Source: an uncultured Schlesneria sp. (GTDB taxonomy: Bacteria > Planctomycetota > Planctomycetia > Planctomycetales > Planctomycetaceae). From it: a DNA stretch of 64,000 bases. Below are positions 28,230-37,489 of this stretch, one piece after another. The position numbers and the translations under genes were made by a program. Under the pieces are notes generated by a model. The model was not told where the DNA came from. It searched no databases and was given only the letters and a program-made list of their open reading frames with translations. Each line of letters starts with the position of its first letter. The first letter of the stretch is position 1. The stretch lies in NCBI GenBank assembly GCA_903904835.1, contig CAIVEI010000145.1, forward strand, positions 33,477-97,476. The letters are read 5' to 3'.

Positions 28230-29372
28230 ATGATGACAAATGTTGTTCGTCCGCGCCGATGTCGCGGGTTTACGCTGATCGAACTTTTAGTCGTAATTGC
28301 AATCATTGCCGTATTGATCGCCTTGCTTCTTCCCGCCGTTCAGCAGGCTCGTGAAGCTGCTCGACGCACGCAATGTAAAAACAATCTCAAACAATTTGGA
28401 CTGGCATTGCACAACTATGAAGGGACCTTTGCTCGACTGCCGATGCAAGATACCCAGGCGACGGTCGGTACGCTAACGACAGACGGGTTTTCAATTCAAG
28501 CTCGATTGTTGCCCTACATGGATCAGGCCAATCTTCAGAACTTAATCGACTTCTCGCAACCAGCCTGGACCGGTTCGGCTTATAACACGCTGCAACCGAA
28601 CCCGAATTTTCTTGCAATCTTCGCTCAATCGATTCCATTCTTCCTCTGTCCCTCCGATTCCGCTCCCCCAAAACAGGCAGACTGGAAGGGCAACATTTAT
28701 GGCGGAATCAATTACATGGTGAGCGATGGCAGCGGAACCGGAGTGAACACCGATATTCGATTTCCAACCGACGGCATCGCCTGGAACTTCTCGAATTGCC
28801 GGCTTGCGGACGTGAGTGACGGACTTTCCAATACGGTTTTCATGAGTGAAACAGTTCGGAGCACCGGCCCGGACCAGACTCTTGCTCTCGGAACATTGCC
28901 TCTATTTCCCTATCAGATGACCCTGAATTGCTCTGGCGGGTTTACAAGCCCTCCGGCGACTCAGCTTTTCCAGGGATTCACAGCGGGTGGTACTTCTGTC
29001 CCAGGAATCACGTTTACCGGCCCGAACGGAACTTGCAACAATCCAAATCTGAGCAACGTCGCGGCTTCTTTCAATGGATGGCGCGGTGTCAGTGGTTCTT
29101 CATCTGACGGGACGTTGCGCGGGCGGGGGACCTCATGGGCCTGCTCGGGAGCTGTCAGTACTTTGACGAACGGCTACAACACGCCAAACAGCACCGTACC
29201 CGATTGCGTTACCCACTTCAGCGGCTGGTTCGGTCCACGAAGTTGGCACGTTGGTGGTTCCCACGCGTTAATGGGGGATGGTGCCGTCCGGTTCCTGGCC
29301 CAGTCGTTGGATCAAAACATCTGCCACGCGATTCACAGCCGAAATGGTGGAGAAACGGTCGGCGATTTCTGA
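28230..29372 (+). CDS. DUF1559 pseudopilin-like protein
   Basis: 380 residues. Leader [40 protein letters not shown], and H-X9-DG in HVGGSHALMGDG. It is the longest of the local set, with a Gly/Thr/Ser-rich insertion in the second half (residues ~235-320). Two adjacent ATG codons begin the gene. The family A to C palindromes near it (28083 upstream, 29401 downstream) bracket it. Confidence 0.93.
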   Translation: MMTNVVRPRRCRGFTLIELLVVIAIIAVLIALLLPAVQQAREAARRTQCKNNLKQFGLALHNYEGTFARLPMQDTQATVGTLTTDGFSIQARLLPYMDQANLQNLIDFSQPAWTGSAYNTLQPNPNFLAIFAQSIPFFLCPSDSAPPKQADWKGNIYGGINYMVSDGSGTGVNTDIRFPTDGIAWNFSNCRLADVSDGLSNTVFMSETVRSTGPDQTLALGTLPLFPYQMTLNCSGGFTSPPATQLFQGFTAGGTSVPGITFTGPNGTCNNPNLSNVAASFNGWRGVSGSSSDGTLRGRGTSWACSGAVSTLTNGYNTPNSTVPDCVTHFSGWFGPRSWHVGGSHALMGDGAVRFLAQSLDQNICHAIHSRNGGETVGDF

Positions 29373-29400
29373 TCGCGACATGTGATTTGTTGGGGGTTTT

Positions 29401-29498
29401 GTGCCACTGAATGACCGTCTTCGGTCAATCAGTGTCTTTCGAACGTGTGCTGACAAGGCGAAGACACTGCGTCGGAGAAGACTCCGATGCAGCGGCAC
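29401..29498. repeat. Palindromic intergenic element, family B, copy 1
   Basis: 98 bp with terminal inverted repeats TGCCACTG / CAGCGGCA (one mismatch), an internal ATGACCGTCTTCGGTC block and GAAGACTCCGATGCAG near the right end. The same layout and blocks recur at 40846-40940. No coding capacity. Confidence 0.8.
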
Positions 29499-29603
29499 TT
29501 CCGATTGTTGCCGCCTCAAAAAACCGTCACTGCGTTTCCCTCGCCGGGGGACGCCACCGTAGCACCGTGTGAACCGACTTTATCCAGTTAACTTTTACAT
29601 GGA

Positions 29604-31070
29604 ATGCCGATGTCGACAACCATACCAACCAACGAACCAGCGCTTGATTTGGCAGCCACAGCCAGCGGAAGTCGCTGGTTGCCCGATTATCGAACTGTCT
29701 GGCGCTGGCACTTTTATGCGGGCCTGTTGACGTTGCCATTTGTCATTATCCTTTCGATCAGTGGTGGGATCTATCTCTTTAAACCGCAGATCGAGGCGTG
29801 GAATGACCGTGCGTACGATTCGCTTGATACCGAACGTATCGCACCTGTGTCGGACCAGGTGAAGGCCGCTCTCGACGCGTTTCCTGGTTCGACGCCAAAC
29901 GGCTATGAGCTGCGTCGAACCGACCGTTCTGCAGCGCGTGTTTTGATTCGCAAGGATGACGAAACGTTGCGAGTCTACGTTCATCCGGAAAAACTGACCG
30001 TGCTGGGTTCGGTTCAAGAAAACCAGCGAATCATGAAATCCATCTTCAAACTGCACGGCGAATTGTGGATGGGTGACCGTGGGTCGAACCTTGTTGAACT
30101 CGCCAGTTCCTGGACGATCATCATGATCGTCACGGGACTCTACTTATGGTGGCCGCGACACCAGAGGCTCTTTGGTGGCGTCTTGTTCCCGCGATTTGGT
30201 GGGGGATCGCGCATTTTCTGGCGGGATCTGCACAGTGTAACCGGCGTCTGGATCTCGGTCTTCGTCCTGTTTCTACTTGTGACGGGGCTACCTTGGGCCA
30301 AGTTTTGGGGAAACTACTTAAAAACAATCCGCAATATCACAGGCACTGCTGTGGCTCAACAGGACTGGACTACGGGAAGCGAACGGTCGGCGCGAGGTGG
30401 TCGACCTGCAGAAAGCGGCCAAGGAAAAGGCGATGCGCCACGGTCGAATGAACATGGTGATCACGGCGGAGGAGGCCGTGGATCAAGACGCGGCGGCGGA
30501 AGCATGCCAAAGGATATGGAAGGTTTTAACCGAGTCTTTCAGTCGGTACAGCCCCTCGGTTTGGAGTACCCGGTTGTCATTGCGCCCCCTTCACGCGGCT
30601 CGGAAAACTGGACCGCAAAATCGACGACTCAAAACCGCCCCAACCGGGTCGATCTGGAATTGAATGGTTCGACGGGCGAGATCGTCAGTCGCAAAGATTT
30701 CAAAGACAAACATTGGGTTGATCAGGTCGTCGGAACATGCATTGCCGCTCACGAGGGACAACTGTTTGGTTGGCCCAATCAATTGCTCGGGTTATTAACG
30801 GCAATGGGTTTGATTCTTGTGTCGGTCAGCGGAGCGATCATGTGGTGGCGACGACGTCACCGAGGCGTCCTGGGGGCACCGCCGATTCCGCCGAATCCAG
30901 AAGTATCGATATTGCTTTCCCTGTTGGCCGTTTTGTTCGGAATCTATTTGCCGTTGTTTGGCGCGTCCCTGGTATTGGTGCTGGTGATCGAATGGCTGAT
31001 CCTGCGTCGTATTCCCGGCCTGCGTGAATGGTTGGGGCTTCAAGGTGGAAAGACTCGGGCTGCAGCGTGA
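29604..31070 (+). CDS. PepSY-associated TM-helix protein (iron-uptake-type reductase family)
   Basis: 488 residues. Five membrane helices: ~36-56 (FVIILSISGGIYLF), ~170-190 (WTIIMIVTGLYLWWP), ~213-233 (VWISVFVLFLLVTGLPW), ~390-412 (LLGLLTAMGLILVSVSGAIMWW) and ~425-465. Conserved histidines flank the helices (FKLHGELWMGDRG, RDLHSVTGVW, IAAHEGQLFGW), as in PepSY_TM proteins that may bind haem and reduce ferric siderophores. A Gly/Arg/His-rich insertion lies at ~255-310. The stop overlaps the next gene's GTG start (GTGA). Confidence 0.88.
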   Translation: MPMSTTIPTNEPALDLAATASGSRWLPDYRTVWRWHFYAGLLTLPFVIILSISGGIYLFKPQIEAWNDRAYDSLDTERIAPVSDQVKAALDAFPGSTPNGYELRRTDRSAARVLIRKDDETLRVYVHPEKLTVLGSVQENQRIMKSIFKLHGELWMGDRGSNLVELASSWTIIMIVTGLYLWWPRHQRLFGGVLFPRFGGGSRIFWRDLHSVTGVWISVFVLFLLVTGLPWAKFWGNYLKTIRNITGTAVAQQDWTTGSERSARGGRPAESGQGKGDAPRSNEHGDHGGGGRGSRRGGGSMPKDMEGFNRVFQSVQPLGLEYPVVIAPPSRGSENWTAKSTTQNRPNRVDLELNGSTGEIVSRKDFKDKHWVDQVVGTCIAAHEGQLFGWPNQLLGLLTAMGLILVSVSGAIMWWRRRHRGVLGAPPIPPNPEVSILLSLLAVLFGIYLPLFGASLVLVLVIEWLILRRIPGLREWLGLQGGKTRAAA

Positions 31071-31510
31071 ATGATTGGAAAAGAAAGTTTGCGTTGTTTC
31101 GTTTTCGGCAAAGCTCATTGGTCGTAATCGTGGCGCTAGCAATCTCGATGATCGGGTGCAGTAGAGCTCCAAAGCCGGTGAAAGGGGGAACGAACGGTGA
31201 ACTCCAACAAGCTGGCAACCCCATCGGCGACATTCAAGTACGGATTTATCAGACGGATGGTGCTTCGTACGAGGTCGTCGGGTTTGCAGATACAAACGGT
31301 GAGGGGCAGTTCCAGCTGTTGGTTTCGGAAGGCGACGGTCCGTTGTACCTCGGTCCCGGCGAGTACTGCTGTACGCTCAATTCTGTTGGTTCCCGAATCC
31401 CGATACCCAAGGAATATGGCAAACCCGAAACGACTCCATTGAAGGTCTCCTGGGCAGGGGGAGATGAGACTTTGCAATTGGAACTACCACTGCCCAAAAC
31501 AATCCGATGA
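31067..31510 (+). CDS. Small lipoprotein with transthyretin/carboxypeptidase-regulatory-like domain
   Basis: 147 residues from GTG at 31067, which overlaps the PepSY gene stop by 4 nt (GTGA), arguing for translational coupling; a longer frame from 31028 would intrude into that gene. Lipoprotein signal with SMIGC. The mature part reads like a beta-sandwich CarboxypepD_reg/DUF4198-like domain of planctomycetes: VRIYQTDGASYEVVGFADTNGEGQFQL and YLGPGEYCC. Probably periplasmic and functionally linked to the PepSY membrane protein. Confidence 0.75.
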   Translation: MNDWKRKFALFRFRQSSLVVIVALAISMIGCSRAPKPVKGGTNGELQQAGNPIGDIQVRIYQTDGASYEVVGFADTNGEGQFQLLVSEGDGPLYLGPGEYCCTLNSVGSRIPIPKEYGKPETTPLKVSWAGGDETLQLELPLPKTIR

Positions 31511-31586
31511 ACTTCGATAATTTCTTAAGTGTTAGAACTTAAAAATCACGAATTCACCGCCAAATTTCTCTAGTCGGGATCGTAAG

Positions 31587-32507
31587 ATGATTTGTCAAAG
31601 AAAAATCGCTCGAACAACTGGATTTACCCTGATCGAACTACTGGTGGTGATTGCAATTATCGCGGTCTTGATTGCGTTACTGTTGCCAGCCGTTCAGCAA
31701 GCTCGGGAGGCCGCTCGGCGGACTCAATGCAAAAACAACCTGAAACAGATCGGGTTGGCAATTCACAATTACGCCGAACGAACGACGAGGTTTCCACCGG
31801 CCTATTTTTCAAAAATTGATGCGTCAGGAAACGATACCGGTCCCGGTTGGGGTTGGTGCTCGTTTCTGTTGCCCGATATCGATCAGGCCCCCTTACAGCA
31901 GACAATTAATTACAACGTCGATATCACAAATCTCGCCAACCTTGCCGTACGGACGAAATTCCTTCCGGCCTTTGTCTGTCCTTCAGACGCTGCACAAAAC
32001 ACGTTCACAATCTCAGTCGATCCCAACGGAAATCCACTTACTCCATCGGTCCTGGTTGCCCACTCGAATTATGTGGGAGTCAATGGAAACCTGGGGGTCA
32101 CGGGTAATCAGGCCGTTAATGACGGCGCATTTCTTGAGAACCAATGCTTCCGCCATGCAGACATTCTTGATGGCCTGAGCAACACGTTTTTCGTCGGCGA
32201 ACGAAGTGCGAATATGTCTTACACCACCTGGGTCGGGGCCATTACGGGTGCCGGGACTGTTGATATTCGAGATCCTTCGACGAGTGCCATCGAAGGCTCG
32301 GCCGCGCTCGTTGTCAGTCACTGCGGCCCACATCCGCCAAATAACCCCGAGGTGACCGATGCAGACGCAACATCCAGCGGGCACGTCGGAGGCGCACACT
32401 TTTTACTTGGGGACGGAAGCGTAAGGTTCATCAGCAGTGTCATCTCACTGACCGTCTATGACGCATTGGCAAGTCGAGCGACGGGGGATGTCGTTGGCGA
32501 ATTCTGA
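31587..32507 (+). CDS. DUF1559 pseudopilin-like protein
   Basis: 306 residues. Leader [40 protein letters not shown], and H-X9-DG in [12 protein letters not shown]. It shares NDTGPGWGW near residue 90 with the convergent DUF1559 protein at 32807-33727, marking the two as a closer paralogous pair. It is 76 bp after the lipoprotein gene and may be the end of the PepSY operon. Confidence 0.93.
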   Translation: MICQRKIARTTGFTLIELLVVIAIIAVLIALLLPAVQQAREAARRTQCKNNLKQIGLAIHNYAERTTRFPPAYFSKIDASGNDTGPGWGWCSFLLPDIDQAPLQQTINYNVDITNLANLAVRTKFLPAFVCPSDAAQNTFTISVDPNGNPLTPSVLVAHSNYVGVNGNLGVTGNQAVNDGAFLENQCFRHADILDGLSNTFFVGERSANMSYTTWVGAITGAGTVDIRDPSTSAIEGSAALVVSHCGPHPPNNPEVTDADATSSGHVGGAHFLLGDGSVRFISSVISLTVYDALASRATGDVVGEF

Positions 32508-32549
32508 TGCCGCAGGCCGCCTGAGTGAGGTTGACGAAAACGTCGTTAT

Positions 32550-32807
32550 TTACTCGATTTCTACGACTTCGCCAGTCTTTGAAAATTCGACGTCGCGCAC
32601 TTTTCCCTTTTTGTCCTTGCCGCGAACTTCGAGAACGCCGTTGCTTTTCCTGACCGCTTGATCAAAATTGACGTCAGGAAGTTTTTGCTTGGCGATCTCT
32701 AAAAGGTTTTTGGGAACGTCGTCAATCGAGATCGCCTGGTTTTTCGACACGTTGCCACAGCCTGTGACCATACAAATCAGAAATACGCCGTACGCAAATG
32801 CTCTCAT
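32550..32807 (-). CDS. Small PepSY-like lipoprotein
   Basis: 85 residues. ATG at 32807 overlaps the stop of the upstream DUF1559 gene by one base (TAATG), so the two are coupled. The longer frame starting at 32948 lies inside that gene and is not used. Lipoprotein signal FLICMVTGCGN (Cys18). The mature part (VPKNLLEIAKQKLPDVNF, VLEVRGKDKKGKVRDVEF) resembles the PepSY-like/BLIP family. Likely a small periplasmic inhibitor or chaperone-type domain; function unproven. Confidence 0.75.
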   Translation of the reverse strand: MRAFAYGVFLICMVTGCGNVSKNQAISIDDVPKNLLEIAKQKLPDVNFDQAVRKSNGVLEVRGKDKKGKVRDVEFSKTGEVVEIE

Positions 32808-33727
32808 TAGAATTCTCCTATTGTTTCGCTTCCGGCCCGAGTTGAAAGAGCCCTGAAGGTGGCTTTGTCCATTGATGTTGAAAGAAACTGAACATGTCCG
32901 TCCGCAAAAACAAAATTCGCTCCGCCGACGTGTAGACTCGAAAAACAATTACATTCAAGGCCATCTGAATTCGGCGGTCCCTCAAAAGTGTGTCCCAGGA
33001 TCATCCCGGATGCGTTCTCAACGAGGGGCACAGCCGGAGAACCCGCTGGTGGGAAAAGCTGGGAACCGGTCACCGCGCCGACCCAACTCGCAACGCACCA
33101 CTTCTGTGACCGCTCTCCAACCAAAAGTGTTCGGCTGGAACCGTCCGAGATGTCGCGAATTCCGATGCGGCTGTTGCGGAAGAAAATGCCATCCCCGTCA
33201 ATGCCCGGTTCGGGGACTCCGAACACTCCCACATAATTTGCAGATGCAACAGAGCAAATTGTCGACAGCGGATTCCCAAGTTTGTCTCGTGTCATGGCGA
33301 CCCATGTCTTCTGTGCGACATCCGAAGGGCATGTCCAGCCGTTGATTGAAGATACTCGTGCCGTTGAATTCACCGGATTCTCTATGGGGCTTTCAAAGCG
33401 AATGGTTGAACGAAGTGGTCCTTGATCAATTTCCGAAAGGATCATCGCCCCCCAACCCCAACCGGGGCCAGTGTCGTTGCCCGTGGCATCAAAGTTCGAG
33501 ACATATCCGGGTGGAAACGTGTTGTGCGATTCGTGATAGTTCTGTAACGCCAGGCCAAATTGTTTGAGGTTGTTCAGGCAACTCGCCCGCCGTGCGGCTT
33601 CTCTTGCCTGCTGAACTGCCGGAAGTAGCAATGCGATCAGAATCGCAATAATGGCGATCACAACCAGTAGTTCAATCAGCGTAAATCCGAATCGTGGAAC
33701 CGGAACGCGGGGGTATTGATTTTTCAT
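32807..33727 (-). CDS. DUF1559 pseudopilin-like protein
   Basis: 306 residues from ATG at 33727; the longer frame to 33769 starts upstream and adds 14 non-leader residues. Leader [40 protein letters not shown], and H-X9-DG in [12 protein letters not shown]. Shares NDTGPGWGW with the convergent paralogue at 31587-32507. Coupled to the PepSY-like lipoprotein through TAATG. Confidence 0.92.
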   Translation of the reverse strand: MKNQYPRVPVPRFGFTLIELLVVIAIIAILIALLLPAVQQAREAARRASCLNNLKQFGLALQNYHESHNTFPPGYVSNFDATGNDTGPGWGWGAMILSEIDQGPLRSTIRFESPIENPVNSTARVSSINGWTCPSDVAQKTWVAMTRDKLGNPLSTICSVASANYVGVFGVPEPGIDGDGIFFRNSRIGIRDISDGSSRTLLVGERSQKWCVASWVGAVTGSQLFPPAGSPAVPLVENASGMILGHTFEGPPNSDGLECNCFSSLHVGGANFVFADGHVQFLSTSMDKATFRALSTRAGSETIGEF

Positions 33728-34162
33728 AACGACGAATTCCAAAGCCGACACTTTTGCTTGCCAATACAATTTCAGTTCAGCGGGGCTTTAACAATTCGCA
33801 CCGGTCTGGCGGCGAGTTTTACAGCATTTTGACTGCGCTCGACAGTTATGGTCCCATACCTGTGTCAGAATCTGTACGGCTATTGCTGTGCGGCGCGACA
33901 ATTGAGCGTCGTTCGTCAAGAATACACCGCAGCCGTGCTCGATGGCAGATGCCGGGTGAATTGAGACTAAAGGCTGAAACCGGAACAATGTTCGAACCTC
34001 TGCTGCCGGTTCCCAAACACATTCGTGAGGTGTCAGATAATTCATGGATTGGAAATTGATAATTTCCTAATTGCGAACTCAAGTTCGATCACTGAAAAAC
34101 GGTCGTAGCAAATCGAATTCGCGTACGCTCGAAATTTCTTCAACAGGCTGTAATACTCGCTT
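33728..34162. other. Intergenic region upstream of the tup operon
   Basis: 435 bp between a minus-strand DUF1559 gene and plus-strand tupB. A 102-codon plus frame (33754-34059) starts with TTG, has no homology I recognise and is not called. The promoter and any oxyanion-responsive operator of tupBCA should lie in about the last 150 bp; no clear operator was identified. Confidence 0.4.
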
Positions 34163-34813
34163 ATGCAAACCTTCTTTCAAGTCTGGCCAATCCTCTGGAT
34201 GTCGCTGCAAGTGAGCGGGTTTGCTGTTCTCATCAGTTCGTTGATCGGACTCCCTTTAGGCGTGTGGATGGGTCTGAGCCAATTCCGTGGCAAGCCATTG
34301 ATTGTCAGTCTAATCCATACTGGAATGGCACTGCCGCCCGTGGTCGTCGGCTTGTTGCTCTACTTGCTTCTGTCTCGCAGCGGCCCTTTGGGAAGTCTGG
34401 GCTGGCTTTTCTCGTCCCAGGCGATGATCCTGGCTCAAATCATGCTTGATCTGCCGTTTGTCATCGGGATCACAATGATTGCTGTGGCGAGTGTCCCGGC
34501 CGAGTTGCAATGGCAACTTCGCTCGCTTGGAGCGACCCCCAACCAGGCCCGTTGGGAAATCGTCCGAGAAGCTCGCGCTGGGATTCTACTTGCCGTGGCG
34601 ACGGCGTTCGGCCGAAGCCTGTCGGAAGTCGGAGCTGTCTGGCTCGTCGGTGGAAACATCGAAGGCCAGACACGAGTGTTGACGACTGCGATTGTCCTCG
34701 AAACGGGAAAGGGGAATTTTGCAATCGCTTTGTCCCTCGGCGCGATCTTGCTGATCGTGGCTCTTACGATCAATCTGTGTATCGTCCGCTTCCAAAGGCG
34801 GGTGCTGCCATGA
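34163..34813 (+). CDS. tupB: Tungstate-type ABC transporter permease
   Basis: 216 residues with about five membrane helices and the ABC permease EAA-type loop (SLGATPNQARWEIVREARAGILLAVATAFGRSLSEVGAVWLVGGN). This compact permease matches TupB/WtpB-type tungstate permeases, smaller than molybdate ModB. It forms the channel through the inner membrane. The stop overlaps tupC by 4 nt (ATGA), and the solute-binding gene follows. Confidence 0.92.
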   Translation: MQTFFQVWPILWMSLQVSGFAVLISSLIGLPLGVWMGLSQFRGKPLIVSLIHTGMALPPVVVGLLLYLLLSRSGPLGSLGWLFSSQAMILAQIMLDLPFVIGITMIAVASVPAELQWQLRSLGATPNQARWEIVREARAGILLAVATAFGRSLSEVGAVWLVGGNIEGQTRVLTTAIVLETGKGNFAIALSLGAILLIVALTINLCIVRFQRRVLP

Positions 34814-35535
34814 CGACAACGCCCGTTTACGACCTGGACGCAATTTGCAAACGGCAAAGCGCTTCGTTTTCCCTCGAAATCAGCAACTTGGTGATTGCCT
34901 CTGGCGAAACCGTCGGTCTTGTCGGGCCAACCGGAGCGGGCAAAAGCACGCTCCTGCGTCTTCTCGCCGTGTTGGAAATGCCATCTTCAGGTTCCATCAC
35001 TCTGTGGGGACGCCGCAATGAAGGGAGTGATGTTGAGTCTTTTCGACGAATTGCCATGGTTCACCAGCGCCCGCTGATGTTGTCGGAATCCGTGCGGTAC
35101 AACATCGAATATGGTTTGCACGTTCGAGGAGTGAAATCCGCGCATCACCGATCAGAGCCGATGCTTGAAAGGCTCGGTCTAAGTCGTCTGGTTAAACAGG
35201 ATGCTCGCACGCTGTCAGGCGGACAGTTGCAATTACTGGCGATTGGAAGAGCGCTTGTGGTCGAGCCGGAAGTCCTTCTTTTGGATGAACCGACTGCCCA
35301 TCTTGATCCTGCTAACGTCGCCTTAGTCGAGGATGTGATTCAAGAACAGAAACAGCGGCTCGGAATGACGGTTGTCTGGGCGACGCACAACTTGTTCCAG
35401 GCCAGGCGAACGGCTTCGAGAATCGCGCTCCTCTTGAGCGGTCGATTGATCGAGGTCGCCGACAGAGAGACATTTTTTGACAGCCCGTCCGATGAAAGGA
35501 CGAAAGATTTCGTTCAAGGGAAAATGGTGTATTGA
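34810..35535 (+). CDS. tupC: Tungstate-type ABC transporter ATP-binding protein
   Basis: 241 residues. The start is the ATG of the ATGA overlap with tupB; a longer frame reaching back to 34510 runs through tupB and is rejected. Walker A GPTGAGKST, Q-loop MVHQRP, signature LSGGQLQLLAIGRAL, Walker B VLLLDEPTAHLD and switch ATHN are all present. It is an energy-supplying cytoplasmic subunit. tupA follows after 1 nt. Confidence 0.95.
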   Translation: MTTTPVYDLDAICKRQSASFSLEISNLVIASGETVGLVGPTGAGKSTLLRLLAVLEMPSSGSITLWGRRNEGSDVESFRRIAMVHQRPLMLSESVRYNIEYGLHVRGVKSAHHRSEPMLERLGLSRLVKQDARTLSGGQLQLLAIGRALVVEPEVLLLDEPTAHLDPANVALVEDVIQEQKQRLGMTVVWATHNLFQARRTASRIALLLSGRLIEVADRETFFDSPSDERTKDFVQGKMVY

Positions 35536-35536
35536 G

Positions 35537-36373
35537 ATGTTTCGCAGCCTGAATCTCGCGTTTTTGTTGTTTGCTTGTCTCTTTCTCGGTTGTGCTTCCA
35601 AAAGTCCGCCATCCAGGGAGCTGACGCTCGCCACAACGACCAGCACGCAGGACAGCGGTCTGCTTGATGTTTTGCTTCCCGCCTTCGAACGTGAAAGCGG
35701 CGTTAAAGTGAAAGTCATCGCAGTCGGCAGTGGACAGGCATTAGAGCTTGGCCGTCGAGGAGATGCCGATATTCTTTTGACGCACTCACCGCAGGCCGAG
35801 AAAAAGTTTATGGAGGAAGGCTGGGGGACGAGCAGGGAGGCGGTCATGCACAACGATTTCGTGATCGTCGGTCCTGCAGAGGGACGCGTCGAGCTGAAGA
35901 ATGCGCCGACCGTCGCAGATGCATTTAAAATCATCGCTGAAGCAGAGAGCCCATTTATTTCACGAAGTGATGAGTCAGGTACTCATCAAAAGGAAATCAA
36001 TATCTGGAAGTCGGCGGATATTGAACCGGATGGGCAGTGGTACATCCGAGCCGGGGCTGGGATGGCTCAAGCACTGCGAATGGCTCACGAAAAGAAAGCC
36101 TTCGTTTTGAGCGACCGTGCCACGTACTTGACGCTGAAAAATGAAATCGAAATGAAAGTTTCGTTTGAAGGCGACGAGCAGCTTTTGAATCGCTATTCGG
36201 TCATCACTGTTAACCCCCAAAAGCATTCACACATTCACCAGGACGAAGCCAATCGCTTCGTAGAATTCCTGATGTCGCCGAATGCGAAGAAAATCATCGG
36301 GTCCTTCGGCGTCGAACTTTATGGCCAGTCGCTGTTCGTACCGGATGCGAAAGTAACGAATGAAATACCGTGA
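35537..36373 (+). CDS. tupA: Tungstate-type ABC transporter solute-binding lipoprotein
   Basis: 278 residues from ATG at 35537, one base after the tupC stop; the longer frame from 35477 would overlap tupC. Lipoprotein signal LFLGCAS (Cys18). The oxyanion-binding motif TTTSTQDSGLLD and the GSGQALELGRRGDADIL block are typical of TupA, as are FISRSDESGTHQKE and DPHQ-like downstream residues. Binds tungstate (possibly molybdate) outside the inner membrane and delivers it to TupB. Molybdate specificity cannot be excluded from sequence alone. Confidence 0.94.
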   Translation: MFRSLNLAFLLFACLFLGCASKSPPSRELTLATTTSTQDSGLLDVLLPAFERESGVKVKVIAVGSGQALELGRRGDADILLTHSPQAEKKFMEEGWGTSREAVMHNDFVIVGPAEGRVELKNAPTVADAFKIIAEAESPFISRSDESGTHQKEINIWKSADIEPDGQWYIRAGAGMAQALRMAHEKKAFVLSDRATYLTLKNEIEMKVSFEGDEQLLNRYSVITVNPQKHSHIHQDEANRFVEFLMSPNAKKIIGSFGVELYGQSLFVPDAKVTNEIP

Positions 36374-36391
36374 CGCGTGAGCGAAAGGCGA

Positions 36392-37402
36392 TTATTGTCT
36401 TAGCGGGATTTGCTTTTGTTGTCCGTCGCGGATGATTGACAGCTCAAGTGTCGCCTCGATGGGAAGTCTGGCGAGAAAGCGGTGCAGATCGTCGATACTG
36501 GTCACGATTCGATCGTTGACTGACACGATCAGATCTCCTTCCTCCACGCCACTCCGACCGGCGATCCCTCGCGAATCCACTTCCATCACTTGAACCGCAA
36601 AGTCAGAGACGAGGTCGAGGTCGATCACGATCGCTCGCGGTAATTGAACGACGGCACCGACGATCCCCAGTTGCCGACGGCGGACTTGGCCGTGCTGCAG
36701 GAACTCTTTTGTGATCCATTGAACGGTGTTGCTGGGAACGGCAAAACCAATCCCCTGAGCTAAGGCGATGATGGCCGTGTTCACGCCGACCACGCGACCT
36801 CGCGAATCGACTAAGGGACCACCGGAGTTTCCCGGATTGATCGGGGCCGCGTGTTGAATGATGTTGTCAATCAGGCGACCATCACTCGCTCGCATGCTTC
36901 GGCCGACACCGCTGACGACTCCTGTTGAAACGGTGGAATGTAAGCCCAGTGGACTCCCCATCGCGATCACCAATTGTCCGACTCGCAGAAGTTGAGAATC
37001 TCCGATACGAACATGCGGCAGATCACGCCCCGACAATCGCAACAGTGCGAGATCCGTTGACGGGTCATCGCCGATGACCTCGCAGTCCAGCCGGTCGCCG
37101 TCGGTTGTTGTGGCGATCAGTCGCGATCGTCCGCTGGCGACGTGACTGTTTGTGATCGCCAGGCCATCCGGCGAAATGATGAATCCCGAACCTTGACCGC
37201 CGTCGCTCGTTCCAGGGCGACCTGTGATCGATATGACCGCCGGTGAAACGGTGTCAACGACATGCATTACGGCACGCGAATAGGCATCGAGGACATCTGT
37301 TTCGTCGGCACCGGGACGAGCAGGCTCCGCTGGCGAGCGGGTAGAATCGTCGCGTTCGGCATTGTCGGTTGTTCGGAGAAAGTCCCAGGATTCATCAGAC
37401 AT
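36392..37402 (-). CDS. HtrA/DegP-type trypsin-like protease with PDZ domain
   Basis: 336 residues from ATG at 37402, preceded by AGGAG at about 10 nt; a longer frame to 37444 adds a basic leader. The catalytic triad is visible: His87 (TNSHVAS), Asp117 (STDLALL) and Ser193 (PGNSGGPLV). A single PDZ domain (~250-336) follows. There is no signal peptide or membrane segment, so it may be cytoplasmic or exported by another route, unlike typical periplasmic DegP. Convergent with tupA. Confidence 0.92.
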   Translation of the reverse strand: MSDESWDFLRTTDNAERDDSTRSPAEPARPGADETDVLDAYSRAVMHVVDTVSPAVISITGRPGTSDGGQGSGFIISPDGLAITNSHVASGRSRLIATTTDGDRLDCEVIGDDPSTDLALLRLSGRDLPHVRIGDSQLLRVGQLVIAMGSPLGLHSTVSTGVVSGVGRSMRASDGRLIDNIIQHAAPINPGNSGGPLVDSRGRVVGVNTAIIALAQGIGFAVPSNTVQWITKEFLQHGQVRRRQLGIVGAVVQLPRAIVIDLDLVSDFAVQVMEVDSRGIAGRSGVEEGDLIVSVNDRIVTSIDDLHRFLARLPIEATLELSIIRDGQQKQIPLRQ

Positions 37403-37489
37403 GGATCGCACTGCTCCTTTTCTTCTGATCGAGATTCGTATCATTCAGAAGTATAGACGTGTCCACTTCCGCGTCCATTGGCAGCAGCA

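Noticed and set aside
33754..34059. 102-codon frame before tupB
   Set aside because: Starts with TTG, no recognisable motif, overlaps antisense frames of equal length.
34510..34809. N-terminal extension of the tupC frame
   Set aside because: It runs in another frame through tupB; the ATGA overlap at 34810 gives a standard ABC ATPase start.
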